In this document: positions 1-9,900 of the stretch, piece after piece
How the letters are laid out: each line of letters starts with the position of its first letter
Position numbering within the stretch: position 1 is the first letter of the stretch
Source: a virus
Length of the DNA: 57,180 nt
Reading direction: 5' to 3' (one strand)
IMG/VR virus record: IMGVR_UViG_3300032282_004138
Location: 1-57,180 of that record
Program-made: the position numbers and the translations under genes
The notes under the pieces: model-generated
The model's database searches: none
What the model was told of the DNA's origin: nothing
What the model saw: the letters and a program-made list of their open reading frames with translations, nothing else

Positions 1-166
1 ATGGGTCTTGCATTGAAATAGCGAGAGCAATTTGTTCAGAATCAAACTCAGGTTCTAACATTCCTAATACTGTGGTAACAGATTTAAAAACTTCACCTGT
101 TAACTTGTGATGGTATTTATGTTCAACAGGTTCTAAATATACAACACTATTTCTTTTACTTGCCAT
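1..166 (-). CDS. PD-(D/E)XK-type nuclease, N-terminal fragment (cut by window edge)
   Basis: I read this frame directly from the minus strand. It starts with ATG at 166 and stays open to the window edge, giving 55 residues. The fragment begins MASKRNSVVYLEPVEHKYHH and continues with a SVTTVLGMLEPEFD stretch. A short strand motif ending in HKY, then a Gly-Glu turn and an SVTT-x-L segment, is the usual N-terminus of phage PD-(D/E)XK exonuclease-like proteins. The catalytic residues would lie beyond the edge, so this is family resemblance only. It is the last gene of the primase/resolvase run and follows a 66-aa gene after a 12-base gap, which fits a DNA-processing role. Confidence 0.5.
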   Translation of the reverse strand, partial: MASKRNSVVYLEPVEHKYHHKLTGEVFKSVTTVLGMLEPEFDSEQIALAISMQDP

Positions 167-178
167 ATAATCTACTGT

Positions 179-379
179 TTAAAATATTTCTAATAACTTT
201 TCTAAGACATACTTCTTTTTATTTTCCCTAATAATTTCACATACTTTGGTTGAAAACTCGTCTTCAATAATTAAAGCATCTGGTTTTTTTATAAAATCAA
301 TTAAAGATTCAAGTCCATCTTCTCTAAGGATTGTTCTTATAATTTCTTCGTTAACATATCTTTTATCAAAACCTGTCAT
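179..379 (-). CDS. Small hypothetical protein (66 aa)
   Basis: I do not recognise this protein. It is 66 residues, charged and probably all-helical, with Lys- and Glu-rich segments near the C-terminus (ENKKKYVLEKLLEIF). Its ATG overlaps the TGA stop of the primase gene by four bases (ATGA at 376-379). That arrangement suggests translational coupling to the primase and supports it being a real gene. No motif, signal peptide or membrane segment is visible. A role alongside primase in replication is a context-based guess only. Confidence 0.6.
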   Translation of the reverse strand: MTGFDKRYVNEEIIRTILREDGLESLIDFIKKPDALIIEDEFSTKVCEIIRENKKKYVLEKLLEIF

Positions 380-1350
380 ATTGAACTTTCTTTTAATTTA
401 AATGAACCTCGTAAAACATCAACCACACCTTCTCTATTAAAATCTTCGTTAACCTGTGAAATGTCGTAGCCATCTTTCATCTTAATTATTCTTACTTTAC
501 CATATAGTCTACCAACATTTAATTGTGAGTAGATTTGTCTTGCTCTATCCCAAGCATCATCGTCTAACAAAACAACAACCCAACTATTGGCCTTTTTCAT
601 TAAAGCATCATACAATTTTGGATGCAAGTCTTTTCCCAACATCGGGATTGAATTGTAAACAACTATATGGTCAAAAGGTCCTTCAACAATATATATGGTC
701 GAATCCCAATTAACTAACTGTTCATTAAAAATAACTTCTTCTCTTGGTAAATCAGGATTTTTATATTTTGGTTTTTTTCTTGGTGACCAAGCACGACCTG
801 TAAAATAATTTAATTTACCGTCTTTATCATAAGATGGGACAATAATTCTATAAGCATATTCACCATCAGTAGTATAACCCATTTTGTGTTTATAGATAAT
901 ATCAGGTTGTAGGTTTCTTTGTTTGGTTAAATAATTCCAAGCTTCTTTGTAAGGTAAACTGTTAGGATTGGTTCCCTCAAAAGGTATATATTCTTCGGGT
1001 AGATGTATTTCTCTAACCTCTTGGACTACTTTAGTTGTTGATTTAACTTCACTCAATTGAATTCCTAATTGTTTCAGTTTCTTTTTGTGGTCTTTACGAC
1101 CAAACTTAGTAATTAGTTTACCAATTGAGCCGTGGGTATTATGTGTTCCACCACAACTCCAACAATGATAAACACCTTTAGATAAGTTAACTTCAAAGTT
1201 ACCTTTACCATCACCTTCAGGCATATCTTTTTCCGCAGAACAAACAGGACAATCAAAAGAAAATTGACTTTTAGTCAGATTTTCTTTTCTAGGATTACCT
1301 AAAATCTCAATTACAATATCTAATAATAAGGAATTTTCTATTTGTCCCAT
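376..1350 (-). CDS. DNA primase, DnaG-like (CHC2-type zinc finger plus TOPRIM)
   Basis: The 324-aa protein begins with a zinc-ribbon pattern, CPVC at residues 34-37 and CWSC at 63-66, as in the DNA-binding domain of DnaG and phage primases. The TOPRIM core follows: YIVEGPFD at about 220-227, with the conserved Glu at 223, and the acidic LLDDD cluster at about 261-265. TOPRIM primases use these acidic residues to bind metal and make RNA primers on the lagging strand. It is much shorter than cellular DnaG (about 600 aa) and lacks an obvious C-terminal helicase-binding domain, which is common in phage versions. A replicative helicase is encoded about 28 kb away at 29462-30874. The start is ATG with no Shine-Dalgarno, and the upstream sequence is A/T-rich. 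Confidence 0.88.
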   Translation of the reverse strand: MGQIENSLLLDIVIEILGNPRKENLTKSQFSFDCPVCSAEKDMPEGDGKGNFEVNLSKGVYHCWSCGGTHNTHGSIGKLITKFGRKDHKKKLKQLGIQLSEVKSTTKVVQEVREIHLPEEYIPFEGTNPNSLPYKEAWNYLTKQRNLQPDIIYKHKMGYTTDGEYAYRIIVPSYDKDGKLNYFTGRAWSPRKKPKYKNPDLPREEVIFNEQLVNWDSTIYIVEGPFDHIVVYNSIPMLGKDLHPKLYDALMKKANSWVVVLLDDDAWDRARQIYSQLNVGRLYGKVRIIKMKDGYDISQVNEDFNREGVVDVLRGSFKLKESSI

Positions 1351-1389
1351 GATATGGGAAAATATAATAAAAATTAATGACTTAGTAAA

Positions 1390-2007
1390 TTACTTCCAAA
1401 TACCTTCTTTACGCATATGACCTAAAACACAAGTGTAAGCATCAGTCATATCAAAGTTTTCTTTTTTAAGTTTCATATTCTTGTCATATTCCCAAACAAT
1501 TTGTGGTTCGCGGTCAGCAACCTTGTCCCAAATAATTTGTTTTTTATCAATCTCCCAAGTATATCCTCCAAAAAGAACTGGTTTTTTAGTTTTTAAATCT
1601 TTTTCTTTATAGGCCTCACCTTTTTTATCGTGAGTTCTAATCGCCATTAATTCAGGGTATGCGTAAGCACGAGAATCGTATGAAGTGATAAATTCAGGTA
1701 CAACACCTAAAACATCATCAACAACTTTTGAAATCATACCGTTGAATCTAAGAAGAGTTCCAACCGTATAAACGTTGTTTGAATTTAAAAGTGGTTCTTC
1801 GATAACAACCTTTTCAATATCAAGGTCCATGTATCTTGTTAATAATTTTTCGAAAGCATCAACTTTTTTAAAAAGTTCTTCCAATTTATTCTCAGGTAAT
1901 GGTTTAATTTTTGGAGTGATGTGTGTTAACTCCAATAATTTACCGTCTTCCTCGAATAAAGCCATGCCGATTGTTTTTGTCGACACATCTAAGCCTAAAA
2001 TTCTCAT
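1390..2007 (-). CDS. RuvC-like Holliday junction resolvase / RNase H-fold endonuclease
   Basis: This 205-aa protein has the RuvC/RNase H-fold signature. Strand 1 is MRILGLDVSTKTIG with the first catalytic Asp at residue 7. A second acidic motif, VVIEEP, carries Glu70/71. The C-terminal DMTDAY carries Asp186 and Asp189. These four acidic positions bind the two metal ions in RuvC-type junction resolvases. In phages such enzymes cleave branched DNA before packaging and during recombination-dependent replication. T4 uses an unrelated fold (endonuclease VII) for that job. It sits immediately upstream of the primase (39-base gap). The substrate is inferred; other RNase H-fold nucleases share these motifs. 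Confidence 0.85.
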   Translation of the reverse strand: MRILGLDVSTKTIGMALFEEDGKLLELTHITPKIKPLPENKLEELFKKVDAFEKLLTRYMDLDIEKVVIEEPLLNSNNVYTVGTLLRFNGMISKVVDDVLGVVPEFITSYDSRAYAYPELMAIRTHDKKGEAYKEKDLKTKKPVLFGGYTWEIDKKQIIWDKVADREPQIVWEYDKNMKLKKENFDMTDAYTCVLGHMRKEGIWK

Positions 2008-2028
2008 AAAACATTTTTTATATTTTTA

Positions 2029-3222
2029 TTATAACGGACTTACTCCGTTCCAACTTAACGTACCAGTTTGTGGTGTTATAGGTTCTGAAAGTGGTAATTC
2101 TAAATCAAAAATCAAATAACCGTCTTGGTTTTTAATTAAAGCTTCGTCAGGTTTAACCACAGCTAAACATTCACCAGCTGGACCATGTAACGTAATCGTA
2201 GATGTTGCGATACCACAATCTTGTCCTTGTCCAATATATGAACTGTTAGGTGAAGATACCCATACATTAGGTTGAGCAACTATTTTAACTTTTAAAATTT
2301 CAGCTAAATCCATATCAGAAGCGTTAAAAGCTGTTTGTCCACTTGTGAACGTACCACCTGTGATAGATGTTGGGTCTCCACTTATTGTTGACCATTTAAA
2401 TCCTTTAACTAAATCAGGGTCAAAAATAAATCCAAAACCATAATTTAAAAACATTGCTCCAACAATTTTATCATATCCACCAACACCTGTATATTGTGTA
2501 TTACCAGGTTCAAAACTAATAAGTCTAGCACCGTTAGCAAATTTGTTAGGTTGAGCGTATAAATAATCCCAAGTTAAACTTGATCCTGTTGCTCCTGTAA
2601 ACGTGTTATAAACATTGTTACTCATTAAATAAACAACACCACTATCAAAGAATTTATAACTTGAGTCTGGGTTAGGGTTTTTACCTGGAGCGTATTGGTA
2701 TCCTATACCAAAATTATTTGTATACTCAGGTGATGCCTCACTTTTATACTCATCAGCTTGTACACCAGAACATAAAGAGTATGGATTTTTCTTTAAAATG
2801 TCGGGATTATAGATAAAAGAACTATATAATGTTGTTGCCGTTAATCCTGATGTCATACCAGTGTATGAAGAATTTAACGGTACATAAAGAGCGTTATTTT
2901 GTCCGTAAATTTGTACTCTATAATTTGAATTTGATATTGAAAATCCTACTGCTCCTGTATTATAAAAAGCTTCAGGTAAACTTTCCAAAGCGGTACCAAT
3001 TAACCCACCGTTAGCATACGGTTGGTTAGTGACGTTATAGTCGGTTTCAGTTCTCATATCAAAAAATCCCCACAAATGTGATAATGAACTATTTAAAAAA
3101 TTAGCGTCATTAAAGGCAGGTATTTTATAATACTTGATCTCATCACCAATAGCCATTGTGTAAACACTAGATATGTCTACTTCTTCTGATGTATATACGT
3201 TTTCTACTTTTTGTAAAGCCAT
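2029..3222 (-). CDS. Hypothetical virion/tail appendage protein (397 aa)
   Basis: I do not recognise the family. The protein is 397 aa, rich in Gly, Ser, Thr, Asn and Tyr, with few charged residues. That composition is typical of beta-rich phage fibre or baseplate decoration proteins. It starts MALQKVENVYTSEEVDISSV and ends in a short beta-rich tail (GTLSWNGVSPL). It is the last gene of the appendage operon, separated from the next upstream gene by two bases, and only 21 bases precede the RuvC-like gene. No peptidase, depolymerase or chaperone motif is visible. A virion structural role is inferred from composition and location. Confidence 0.6.
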   Translation of the reverse strand: MALQKVENVYTSEEVDISSVYTMAIGDEIKYYKIPAFNDANFLNSSLSHLWGFFDMRTETDYNVTNQPYANGGLIGTALESLPEAFYNTGAVGFSISNSNYRVQIYGQNNALYVPLNSSYTGMTSGLTATTLYSSFIYNPDILKKNPYSLCSGVQADEYKSEASPEYTNNFGIGYQYAPGKNPNPDSSYKFFDSGVVYLMSNNVYNTFTGATGSSLTWDYLYAQPNKFANGARLISFEPGNTQYTGVGGYDKIVGAMFLNYGFGFIFDPDLVKGFKWSTISGDPTSITGGTFTSGQTAFNASDMDLAEILKVKIVAQPNVWVSSPNSSYIGQGQDCGIATSTITLHGPAGECLAVVKPDEALIKNQDGYLIFDLELPLSEPITPQTGTLSWNGVSPL

Positions 3223-3224
3223 GA

Positions 3225-3443
3225 TTAAACTGTTGTAAATATTCTATTATTAAAATATAAATTATCTAAACTCCAAAAATCTATATTGACATAGGTAACA
3301 ACACCAGTTTCATTTTTATAAATGAAATTTTTATTATTAGCCGTATAAAAATAATCGTTATTTGAGATAGTTGGACTTGTAATATTGTCTGGATATCTAT
3401 AGTTGATAAAATCTGGCCCGTATGTTGGTAAAATTTTTGACAT
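3225..3443 (-). CDS. Small hypothetical structural-operon protein (72 aa)
   Basis: This is an unrecognised 72-residue protein rich in Tyr, Asn and Phe (for example NNDYFYTANNKNFIY). The aromatic/Asn-rich composition matches its larger neighbours and is unlike the lysine-rich replication genes. It sits one or two bases from both neighbours in the operon, which supports its being translated. It could be a small fibre-associated or baseplate protein. No conserved domain is visible. Confidence 0.55.
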   Translation of the reverse strand: MSKILPTYGPDFINYRYPDNITSPTISNNDYFYTANNKNFIYKNETGVVTYVNIDFWSLDNLYFNNRIFTTV

Positions 3444-3444
3444 G

Positions 3445-4563
3445 TTATACTAATTCTATTGGATTTGCTGTACTGTTTGTATCGTAAATAAAGTTTAACC
3501 TTACATTACCCCCAAACTTATCTGTTATATAATTTATATCTTGATTGGTTGCTATAACATTCATGTTAACTGGTATGGTATAGTTATTATTTGTTTTATC
3601 GTATATACCATAAGTTTTCATAAATAAAGTTGCTTGATTTATTAAACCTGTTAACAATGTTTCAGAATTACCGTTAACATTAACCATTGCTAAAGCGTAA
3701 CCAATGAAACCCGCTTTTGTTGGGTATGCCGTATTTTGTGGTAAGTAATAAGTATTAGAACCAACTACCGCTGCTGGGTATACAGTTTTATAATTAGCTA
3801 AATCAGAAGTTTCAACTTCTGATGTTGTTAAGAAAGTAGTATTGTTAACCCAATAACCAAATTTATTTGCTACTAAACTAAATCTACCTGCTGTACCATC
3901 AACAGCCATACCATTGACAGAGTATGTTGAGAAGGACACTGCAAAAGGTGAACCAAATCTTATTGTACTATTATCTACCATTCCTCTAACCCCACCATCT
4001 TTTAAACCTACGTATCTTGGTGAAATTTTATTTAAGTTCATTAAATCAAATTCTGTTTTTGGTGCCCAGCTAATATTTAAATCGGTTAAATATTTTGTAT
4101 TGTCATAATTTTTTGTTGATAGATTTAATGTCTGTACTGTTGCTGTTACATAATCCCACAAATCTAAAGTTAATCCCCCCATATTAAAATCATAAGTAGA
4201 AGATGTTAACTGTTGTAACCAAGGGTATATGTTAATGTTTATATTTAAATTTGGTTGGTTGAAATTTCCGTATGAACAATCTTCGTTTACAAAACTAAAT
4301 TGTAACCTACTTAAAGCGTTTTGAATTTCTTGTTGTGTAGGTTTAGTCGCAAAAACTCCAGTATACTCAGCAAAGGCGCATTGTGATGTAGTTATGGTGG
4401 TGTGTTTACCTATAACAGGTGGCACCAAACTTTCTGTTGCCGAAACTAAATAGTTATGACAGTTATCATTTATATTATAATAAACAATATTGTCTACTAA
4501 ACCTGATGCCATCAAAGTTTTATAACCAGTCGGTGTTAATGTTGTTTGTAATGTTGTTGCCAT
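3445..4563 (-). CDS. Tail appendage protein with shared N-terminal module (372 aa)
   Basis: The first 45 residues (LTPTGYKTLMASGLVDNIVYY) follow the same pattern as the starts of the next two upstream genes: Thr-x-x-Gly, a Leu, Gly-Leu, then an Ile/Phe-aromatic strand and an Asp followed by Asn-Tyr. I interpret this as a common attachment domain, similar in layout to the N-terminal domains that fix fibres to a baseplate. The remaining roughly 320 residues are Asn/Thr/Tyr-rich, probably beta-structured and unrecognised. The start codon overlaps the upstream stop as TAATG at 4563, so translation is probably coupled. It is probably a fibre or baseplate appendage subunit. Confidence 0.65.
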   Translation of the reverse strand: MATTLQTTLTPTGYKTLMASGLVDNIVYYNINDNCHNYLVSATESLVPPVIGKHTTITTSQCAFAEYTGVFATKPTQQEIQNALSRLQFSFVNEDCSYGNFNQPNLNININIYPWLQQLTSSTYDFNMGGLTLDLWDYVTATVQTLNLSTKNYDNTKYLTDLNISWAPKTEFDLMNLNKISPRYVGLKDGGVRGMVDNSTIRFGSPFAVSFSTYSVNGMAVDGTAGRFSLVANKFGYWVNNTTFLTTSEVETSDLANYKTVYPAAVVGSNTYYLPQNTAYPTKAGFIGYALAMVNVNGNSETLLTGLINQATLFMKTYGIYDKTNNNYTIPVNMNVIATNQDINYITDKFGGNVRLNFIYDTNSTANPIELV

Positions 4564-4790
4564 TATGTTAAATTGTCTCTAAAAGTTATACTATCTGGTA
4601 CTACACTATTTTTACTACCACTTATGTCCACCATCAAATTAGGAATAACATTTACCATGTAATTAACTTCTTGATCGTAAAGAGTATAATAAAGAATTTG
4701 TTTTTCTAAACCCTTTGTAGCCAAAGTTTTCTGTCCTAATTGTGTAAGAACAAATTTTAATTTATCTGTATCACCACCAGCAAAAGCCAT
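4563..4790 (-). CDS. Mini-protein consisting of the shared attachment module (75 aa)
   Basis: The 75-residue product is little more than the N-terminal module seen at the start of the two flanking genes: KFVLTQLGQKTLATKGL, then QILYYTLYDQEVNYMV. The family pattern (Thr-x-x-Gly, Gly-Leu, aromatic strand, Asp, Glu, Asn-Tyr) is intact, and the large beta domain of its neighbours is missing. Both ends are TAATG fusions (4563 and 4790), which places it firmly in the operon. It could be a stand-alone adaptor or a gene that lost its distal domain. No frameshift remnant was found downstream that would prove truncation. Confidence 0.6.
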   Translation of the reverse strand: MAFAGGDTDKLKFVLTQLGQKTLATKGLEKQILYYTLYDQEVNYMVNVIPNLMVDISGSKNSVVPDSITFRDNLT

Positions 4791-6856
4791 TATAGATCAA
4801 ATGCTATTTCAATTATTATTGTCGCGTTAGACACTTTCTCAATTGGTAAATTCATCTTACCAATGGCAACTAAGTTTTTATTTACATCGTAAATACCAAC
4901 TTCATTGATGTGAACTTTTTGGTTTGAATTAGCCCAAGTAGGATTAATACTCCAATTGAACATTGTAGGAGGTACTGTGAACACAAATTTAGTTCTATAC
5001 TTATCAGTTACACCAACCGCCTCAATATTACCAAAGAAGAATCTCTCATCTCCAAATTGTAATTTTTCTGATTCAGCAGTTTGTGGTATTGTAATAAAAT
5101 CATTTAAGTTATAGTTTGTACCACCCATATACATTGTATCTGTGATAGTAAATGTGGTTGCTTCAAGGTTGATAGGGTCAATTCTATTACCAACAGTGTG
5201 ACCTACAATATCAGAAGTAAAATCCATCAACGTCCATTGAGTTGGATCTGGGTAAGTACCTAATGGTTGTCTTTGAGCTAATAAATAAAATTTATCAGCG
5301 TACCAACCTGTACCACCAGTAACACTCATATACGGTAATTGACCAATTGGGAACTGTACTTCTACTGCTTGAGTTAAAGTCGGTGGACAATTCTCGGCAG
5401 GAAAATTAACACAAACAATATTTTGACAGTGTAATCCTGAAGTATAACCTGAAGTACTTTCCAATAAATAAGTTAAATAAAGATTTTCTGTAGCATCAAT
5501 AACACCATCATTGTTACTAATTGTATTAGTTTGTAATGTAGGTAACGTCCAATTTCTGTTTGCTTTATAAGATAAAGCTGCCACTAACTCTTGGTCATCG
5601 ATTGTAAACATATGGAATTCAGGGTAAATTCTACCAACACCGTTACCATAACTGTCTACTAATGATGTATAACCAATGGTTGTATTAGAACCTGAAAGTG
5701 TTACATATTGTGTAGTCCCTGAACTTGTTGCACTAAAGACATAACCAATTGTAGAACCAGTTGTTGCTCTATGCCACATTAAAGTCGGCATTATTAGTTT
5801 TGGTGATGCAGGTACTGTTGTATCTACATAAAACTTTTGTCCATACTTTAATTCATTTTGATTATCACAAGTTTCTTTATTTGTGTAATGTATAATACTA
5901 ATAGAAGGTACTAAATAACAAGCCGTGTTTGCACTATGTGTTAAAGGAATCTCTGATGTATAACCAAAATATTCTTTACTACCTACATAACTTTCAGAAC
6001 CATAACTGTTAAAAGTTTCGTAAGATGCTGGATTAACTCCCGGGATTGGGTATGACCACACATTGTTCATGTTCCACACACATCCACCACTGAAGAAACC
6101 ACCATCACTAAATAAACTATTAGAACTACTTCCGTTTATTGTAGCACCTGTACCAAGTGGGTAAAAAGTTGTCCAACAATAATTAGAACCAGTGTAAGAA
6201 GGGAAACTAGCAAAATCCCTATCAATCTCAACTATTAAATCATTACCAGCTAAAGTACCAGAAACAATACTTTGTACTTTATACCATAGATAAGGTACAG
6301 GTGTATTCAATTCTACTACTGCCTGATTTTGTGTAACAGTTAATTCGTCATTACTCATTTTAACCATCATCAAATCACCTACTTGTGGTTCGTATGTATT
6401 GGAACCGTATGTTGGTGCTTGTGAGATGGGTAACGTAGTACCACCAGTAAGACCGGCTAAGTTTATAATTGTATCAGCTTGTAAAACGTGACAGATTGTA
6501 TCTGTGTAAGCCGTATATTCAATAGTTGTTCCAGTACCATATTCAAAAAATCCAATTCTAGGTGCTGTAGTTAAAGTTTCTAAAATTACAGGACTTAATG
6601 TCGGAATTGACAGGTAAGAATTTGTTGCGTTAGCCGTAGGTAATAACGGTGTTTTTAAATCAGGGTTTTCTGCTTTAGCTCTTATGATGTTTTCTAATGT
6701 AATATCATAAGATGGACCCAAGGTTGTGTAATCAATTTCTGAGTCACCTAATCTAAATGTGTCAAAGGTTAAAAGACCTAATGAAAGTAATTTTCTACCT
6801 TCATTTGTCATTCTAGCACTTATTACGATGTTACTGTTTTTATCTATATAACTCAC
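4790..6856 (-). CDS. Large tail appendage/fibre protein with shared N-terminal module (688 aa, GTG start)
   Basis: This 688-aa protein opens with SARMTNEGRKLLSLGLLTFD and then FRLGDSEIDY, the third and clearest copy of the attachment-like module shared with the two downstream genes. The rest is Gly/Thr/Ser/Tyr-rich and probably beta-structured, consistent with a fibre or baseplate periphery protein. The start codon is GTG (6854-6856), with the frame reading Val-Ser-Tyr-Ile-Asp. A GATATTTATA element lies 15 bases upstream, so this gene may begin a transcription unit that includes the smaller genes down to 2029. No enzymatic motif was recognised. Confidence 0.7.
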   Translation of the reverse strand: MSYIDKNSNIVISARMTNEGRKLLSLGLLTFDTFRLGDSEIDYTTLGPSYDITLENIIRAKAENPDLKTPLLPTANATNSYLSIPTLSPVILETLTTAPRIGFFEYGTGTTIEYTAYTDTICHVLQADTIINLAGLTGGTTLPISQAPTYGSNTYEPQVGDLMMVKMSNDELTVTQNQAVVELNTPVPYLWYKVQSIVSGTLAGNDLIVEIDRDFASFPSYTGSNYCWTTFYPLGTGATINGSSSNSLFSDGGFFSGGCVWNMNNVWSYPIPGVNPASYETFNSYGSESYVGSKEYFGYTSEIPLTHSANTACYLVPSISIIHYTNKETCDNQNELKYGQKFYVDTTVPASPKLIMPTLMWHRATTGSTIGYVFSATSSGTTQYVTLSGSNTTIGYTSLVDSYGNGVGRIYPEFHMFTIDDQELVAALSYKANRNWTLPTLQTNTISNNDGVIDATENLYLTYLLESTSGYTSGLHCQNIVCVNFPAENCPPTLTQAVEVQFPIGQLPYMSVTGGTGWYADKFYLLAQRQPLGTYPDPTQWTLMDFTSDIVGHTVGNRIDPINLEATTFTITDTMYMGGTNYNLNDFITIPQTAESEKLQFGDERFFFGNIEAVGVTDKYRTKFVFTVPPTMFNWSINPTWANSNQKVHINEVGIYDVNKNLVAIGKMNLPIEKVSNATIIIEIAFDL

Positions 6857-6871
6857 TTTTTACTTTTATTT

Positions 6872-6881
6872 TATAAATATC
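6872..6881 (-). promoter_or_regulatory. GATATTTATA element, copy 1
   Basis: The minus strand reads GATATTTATA here, ending 15 bases before the GTG start at 6856. The same ten bases occur before five other genes (one with a single mismatch), always in this orientation. The element lies in a 52-base gap between two large tail genes. I interpret it as a phage promoter or leader element; the sequence alone does not separate those. Confidence 0.55.
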
Positions 6882-6908
6882 GTTATGTTATTTTTTTAAC
6901 TATTTTTA

Positions 6909-9900
6909 TTAAGCAGATCTAAAGAAATAGTTTTTTTTCAATTTATTAATTGCCGTTTTACCAGGTATGATACCAAAGTAATAATAAGGTACGTTAGCTC
7001 TAACATTAGGGTTGTTTCTACTACCTCTGTTAATGTATCTATCCCACCCATCATTATCGGCCTCATCAATATCAGGGCTACTAACACCAGCAGTATTAGT
7101 ATTAATCCAATTATTAGCTGGTTGACCGTAACAGTTTGATGGGTTATTACCACAAGGACTAAATCTACTACCTGTTAATTTATTTACAAGGAATCCTCCA
7201 TAAGCTGGTGGGTCATTAACTAAATCAGCGTATGGGGTTGTAGTACCACCTGGTGGGTTAAACTCATCATTATTGTCAACTTCTTGGTCTACATGGATTT
7301 TAGAAATTTCTTTCATGAAAAAAGTTGGGTTATCTTTTAATTCAAATTCATGACAAGGATATCCGTCTATTAAACCACTACCATAAAATAGTTGTCTTGG
7401 GTTACAATTGTTTTGTTTAAGTAAATAAAATAATACTTCTTGTGGACTTTGATATGAGGTTTCTTGTAAATAAGATACCCAAAAACCTGGATCCCAACCG
7501 TTCTCATAAAAAGTACCAGTATAAAAATTAGGGTTTTGTGCGTAAGTGTGTAAAGCTTGTCCTGCTTGTGATGCCGTACTAATTTCTTCTATAGCCTCTT
7601 CACACATTTCAATTCTACCTACCGAAACAATTTTAGTTGACATTAATGCATTACAATAAATTATATCGTTAACATCCGCGGCTCCATTATGGGTTTTACC
7701 GTTAGAGTCTGGTACTAGTGAAGCGTTTTGTGCTCCCACATGATAAGCACCTAAAACATCACCACTTCCATTATAATAAGCATATAAACAAGCTGCACAA
7801 TAAGGTGATAAAGGTCCGGTAGCTAAACAAGCTGCTACACAAGGTCCAAGAAGTCCTGTACCAGCGGAAGGATCTGTACCTTCATTAGGTCCTCTAAGTA
7901 AACATTTTGTACATTCACCAACAAGAGTTGCTGTATTAAAATTAGCTTTAGTATCTAAACAACAATTGTTATTACCATAGTATTTACCTCTTAGTTGGTC
8001 AGCACCAGGTCCACAAAATTTTTCTTTAGAACCACTTTTATTCTTTTTGTATTTAAATTGGAATAGATAAGCTGTACCAAAAACCCAAGCGTCATTAAAA
8101 TTTCTTCTAATAACGTTTCTTTGTTCAGCGGCTCTTAATTTAACACAACACTTCCAATTAATTAAATCTTGTAAACAAATATTATCGGCAGTGTTTATAC
8201 CTGTAGTTTCTACTTTAAAACAGAAATTACATGAAGAACAAGGATTACCACTTGGGCAGTTACAAGCGAAAGTACTTCCACCACAACTATTAGGGTTACA
8301 ACTAGCCCATGTACCACCAGTAGAAGGCACATCATATCCCTCCCCATTTGGGGCATCTTCACATGGAAGTGTAAATTGTGGTATTAACCCACCCAACCAA
8401 GCGAATGGACATATCTGATAACAAAAATCTAATACTGTTATATTAAACCCTATGTTAACCTTAACAACCGTAGTACCCCAACTAATAACAAGTCTTGCAC
8501 AAAATTGAATGCATATACTGACCAATATAATCAGTAGTTTTAAAATAAAGGCAACTACGTCAATAAAAAATGCTATTATGTAATAAACAATATCAAACTT
8601 CCACACCGCATTAGTAAATGGAAATAAATTAGTTTCAGCACTAACATCGGTATTTTTAACACCTAAGAAACTAAATCTGTTGGCACCTAATTTATATTTT
8701 TTGATATAATGGGCAATAGTATATAACTGTTTCCATTCAAAAGTGTGGAAATCTAAAAATATTCTAGCGTTTGGGTATATGGTTGTATCGTATTCTGTTA
8801 TATCGTCGGTCCATCTTTGGTCTTGTGTACCGTTAGCTTGAGCTATATTAGCGGTATCTACCATACCTTGCGTTCCACCAAAATCAACTCCTAAACTTGG
8901 GAAAAATATTGTGGCAGTTCTATACTTAGGGTTTTCGTTTGGCTCGGTAAATTTCATTTTGAGTCTGTACATCCCTTTTGTTGCAATACCAATAGAAGGA
9001 TCAGCCGAAGGTACCAAATTACCGAACTCGTCGGTAATTACATGAGCCAAATTCATTGGTACAGGAAAAGTGAATGTACCGTCTGCGTCTATTAAATCAC
9101 CACCATTTATACTCCATTTCTCTAAACTCGCAGGTGTAATATTACCATTGTTGTACCAATCAAGTGGGTCGTAATCTTTAACCCTTATCATGTCGATACG
9201 TCCTTCTCCTGTTTTAAGATTATCTTCTTCACCCATATCATTTTTTGGGTTACACCCTTTATTAATACTCGCCTTACCTGAATCAGTAAAAATAGAACCA
9301 AAAAATAAAGCTGTTGTTCTAATTTCAAAGTTGGTGTCAAAGTCTACTCTCGTAATACCTATTTCACAATTTTCTGTATCACCCCAAAATGGAATAATAT
9401 CTACACCTATGTTACCAGATTTTATTTGTGGTAAAGAATCTAAGTTTGTAGCCGTTTTAAATTCCGCATTAGAATCAAAAAGTTTTTCAGGATAACCGTT
9501 TGCTATCATATCATACGGTCTAACACTTGCTGCACCAGCATCACTTAAGTCAATGTCCATATGTATGGTGTACTGACCTACGGGTGCCCCAAAAATCATA
9601 AAATCACCCGCATTATTTGTTTTTGTAGTATATTTGTAATACTTGTCAAAAACTTCTAAAACAGTGTCGTTATCTAAAACTTCTTGTTTTGTAGGAAAAG
9701 TACCCACAGGTTTGTTTAAAAAACAAGTTGTTTTTGATAATAAAAGGTTATAACGAATATTATCTTTCTTTTGATATGGTGTCTTAAAAGGGTATAAATC
9801 TTTTATTAAAGTATTTTTTTGGTCTTCGTCAGTAATCGGGATGAAAACTGAAATTTTAGCGTTAGGTAAACCAAAACCTTTGTTTGCTATAACTCTACCA

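Noticed and set aside
4563-4790. 75-aa gene as a frameshifted remnant of the 688-aa gene
   Set aside because: It has clean start and stop codons in TAATG junctions and no residual distal-domain sequence in other frames was recognised.
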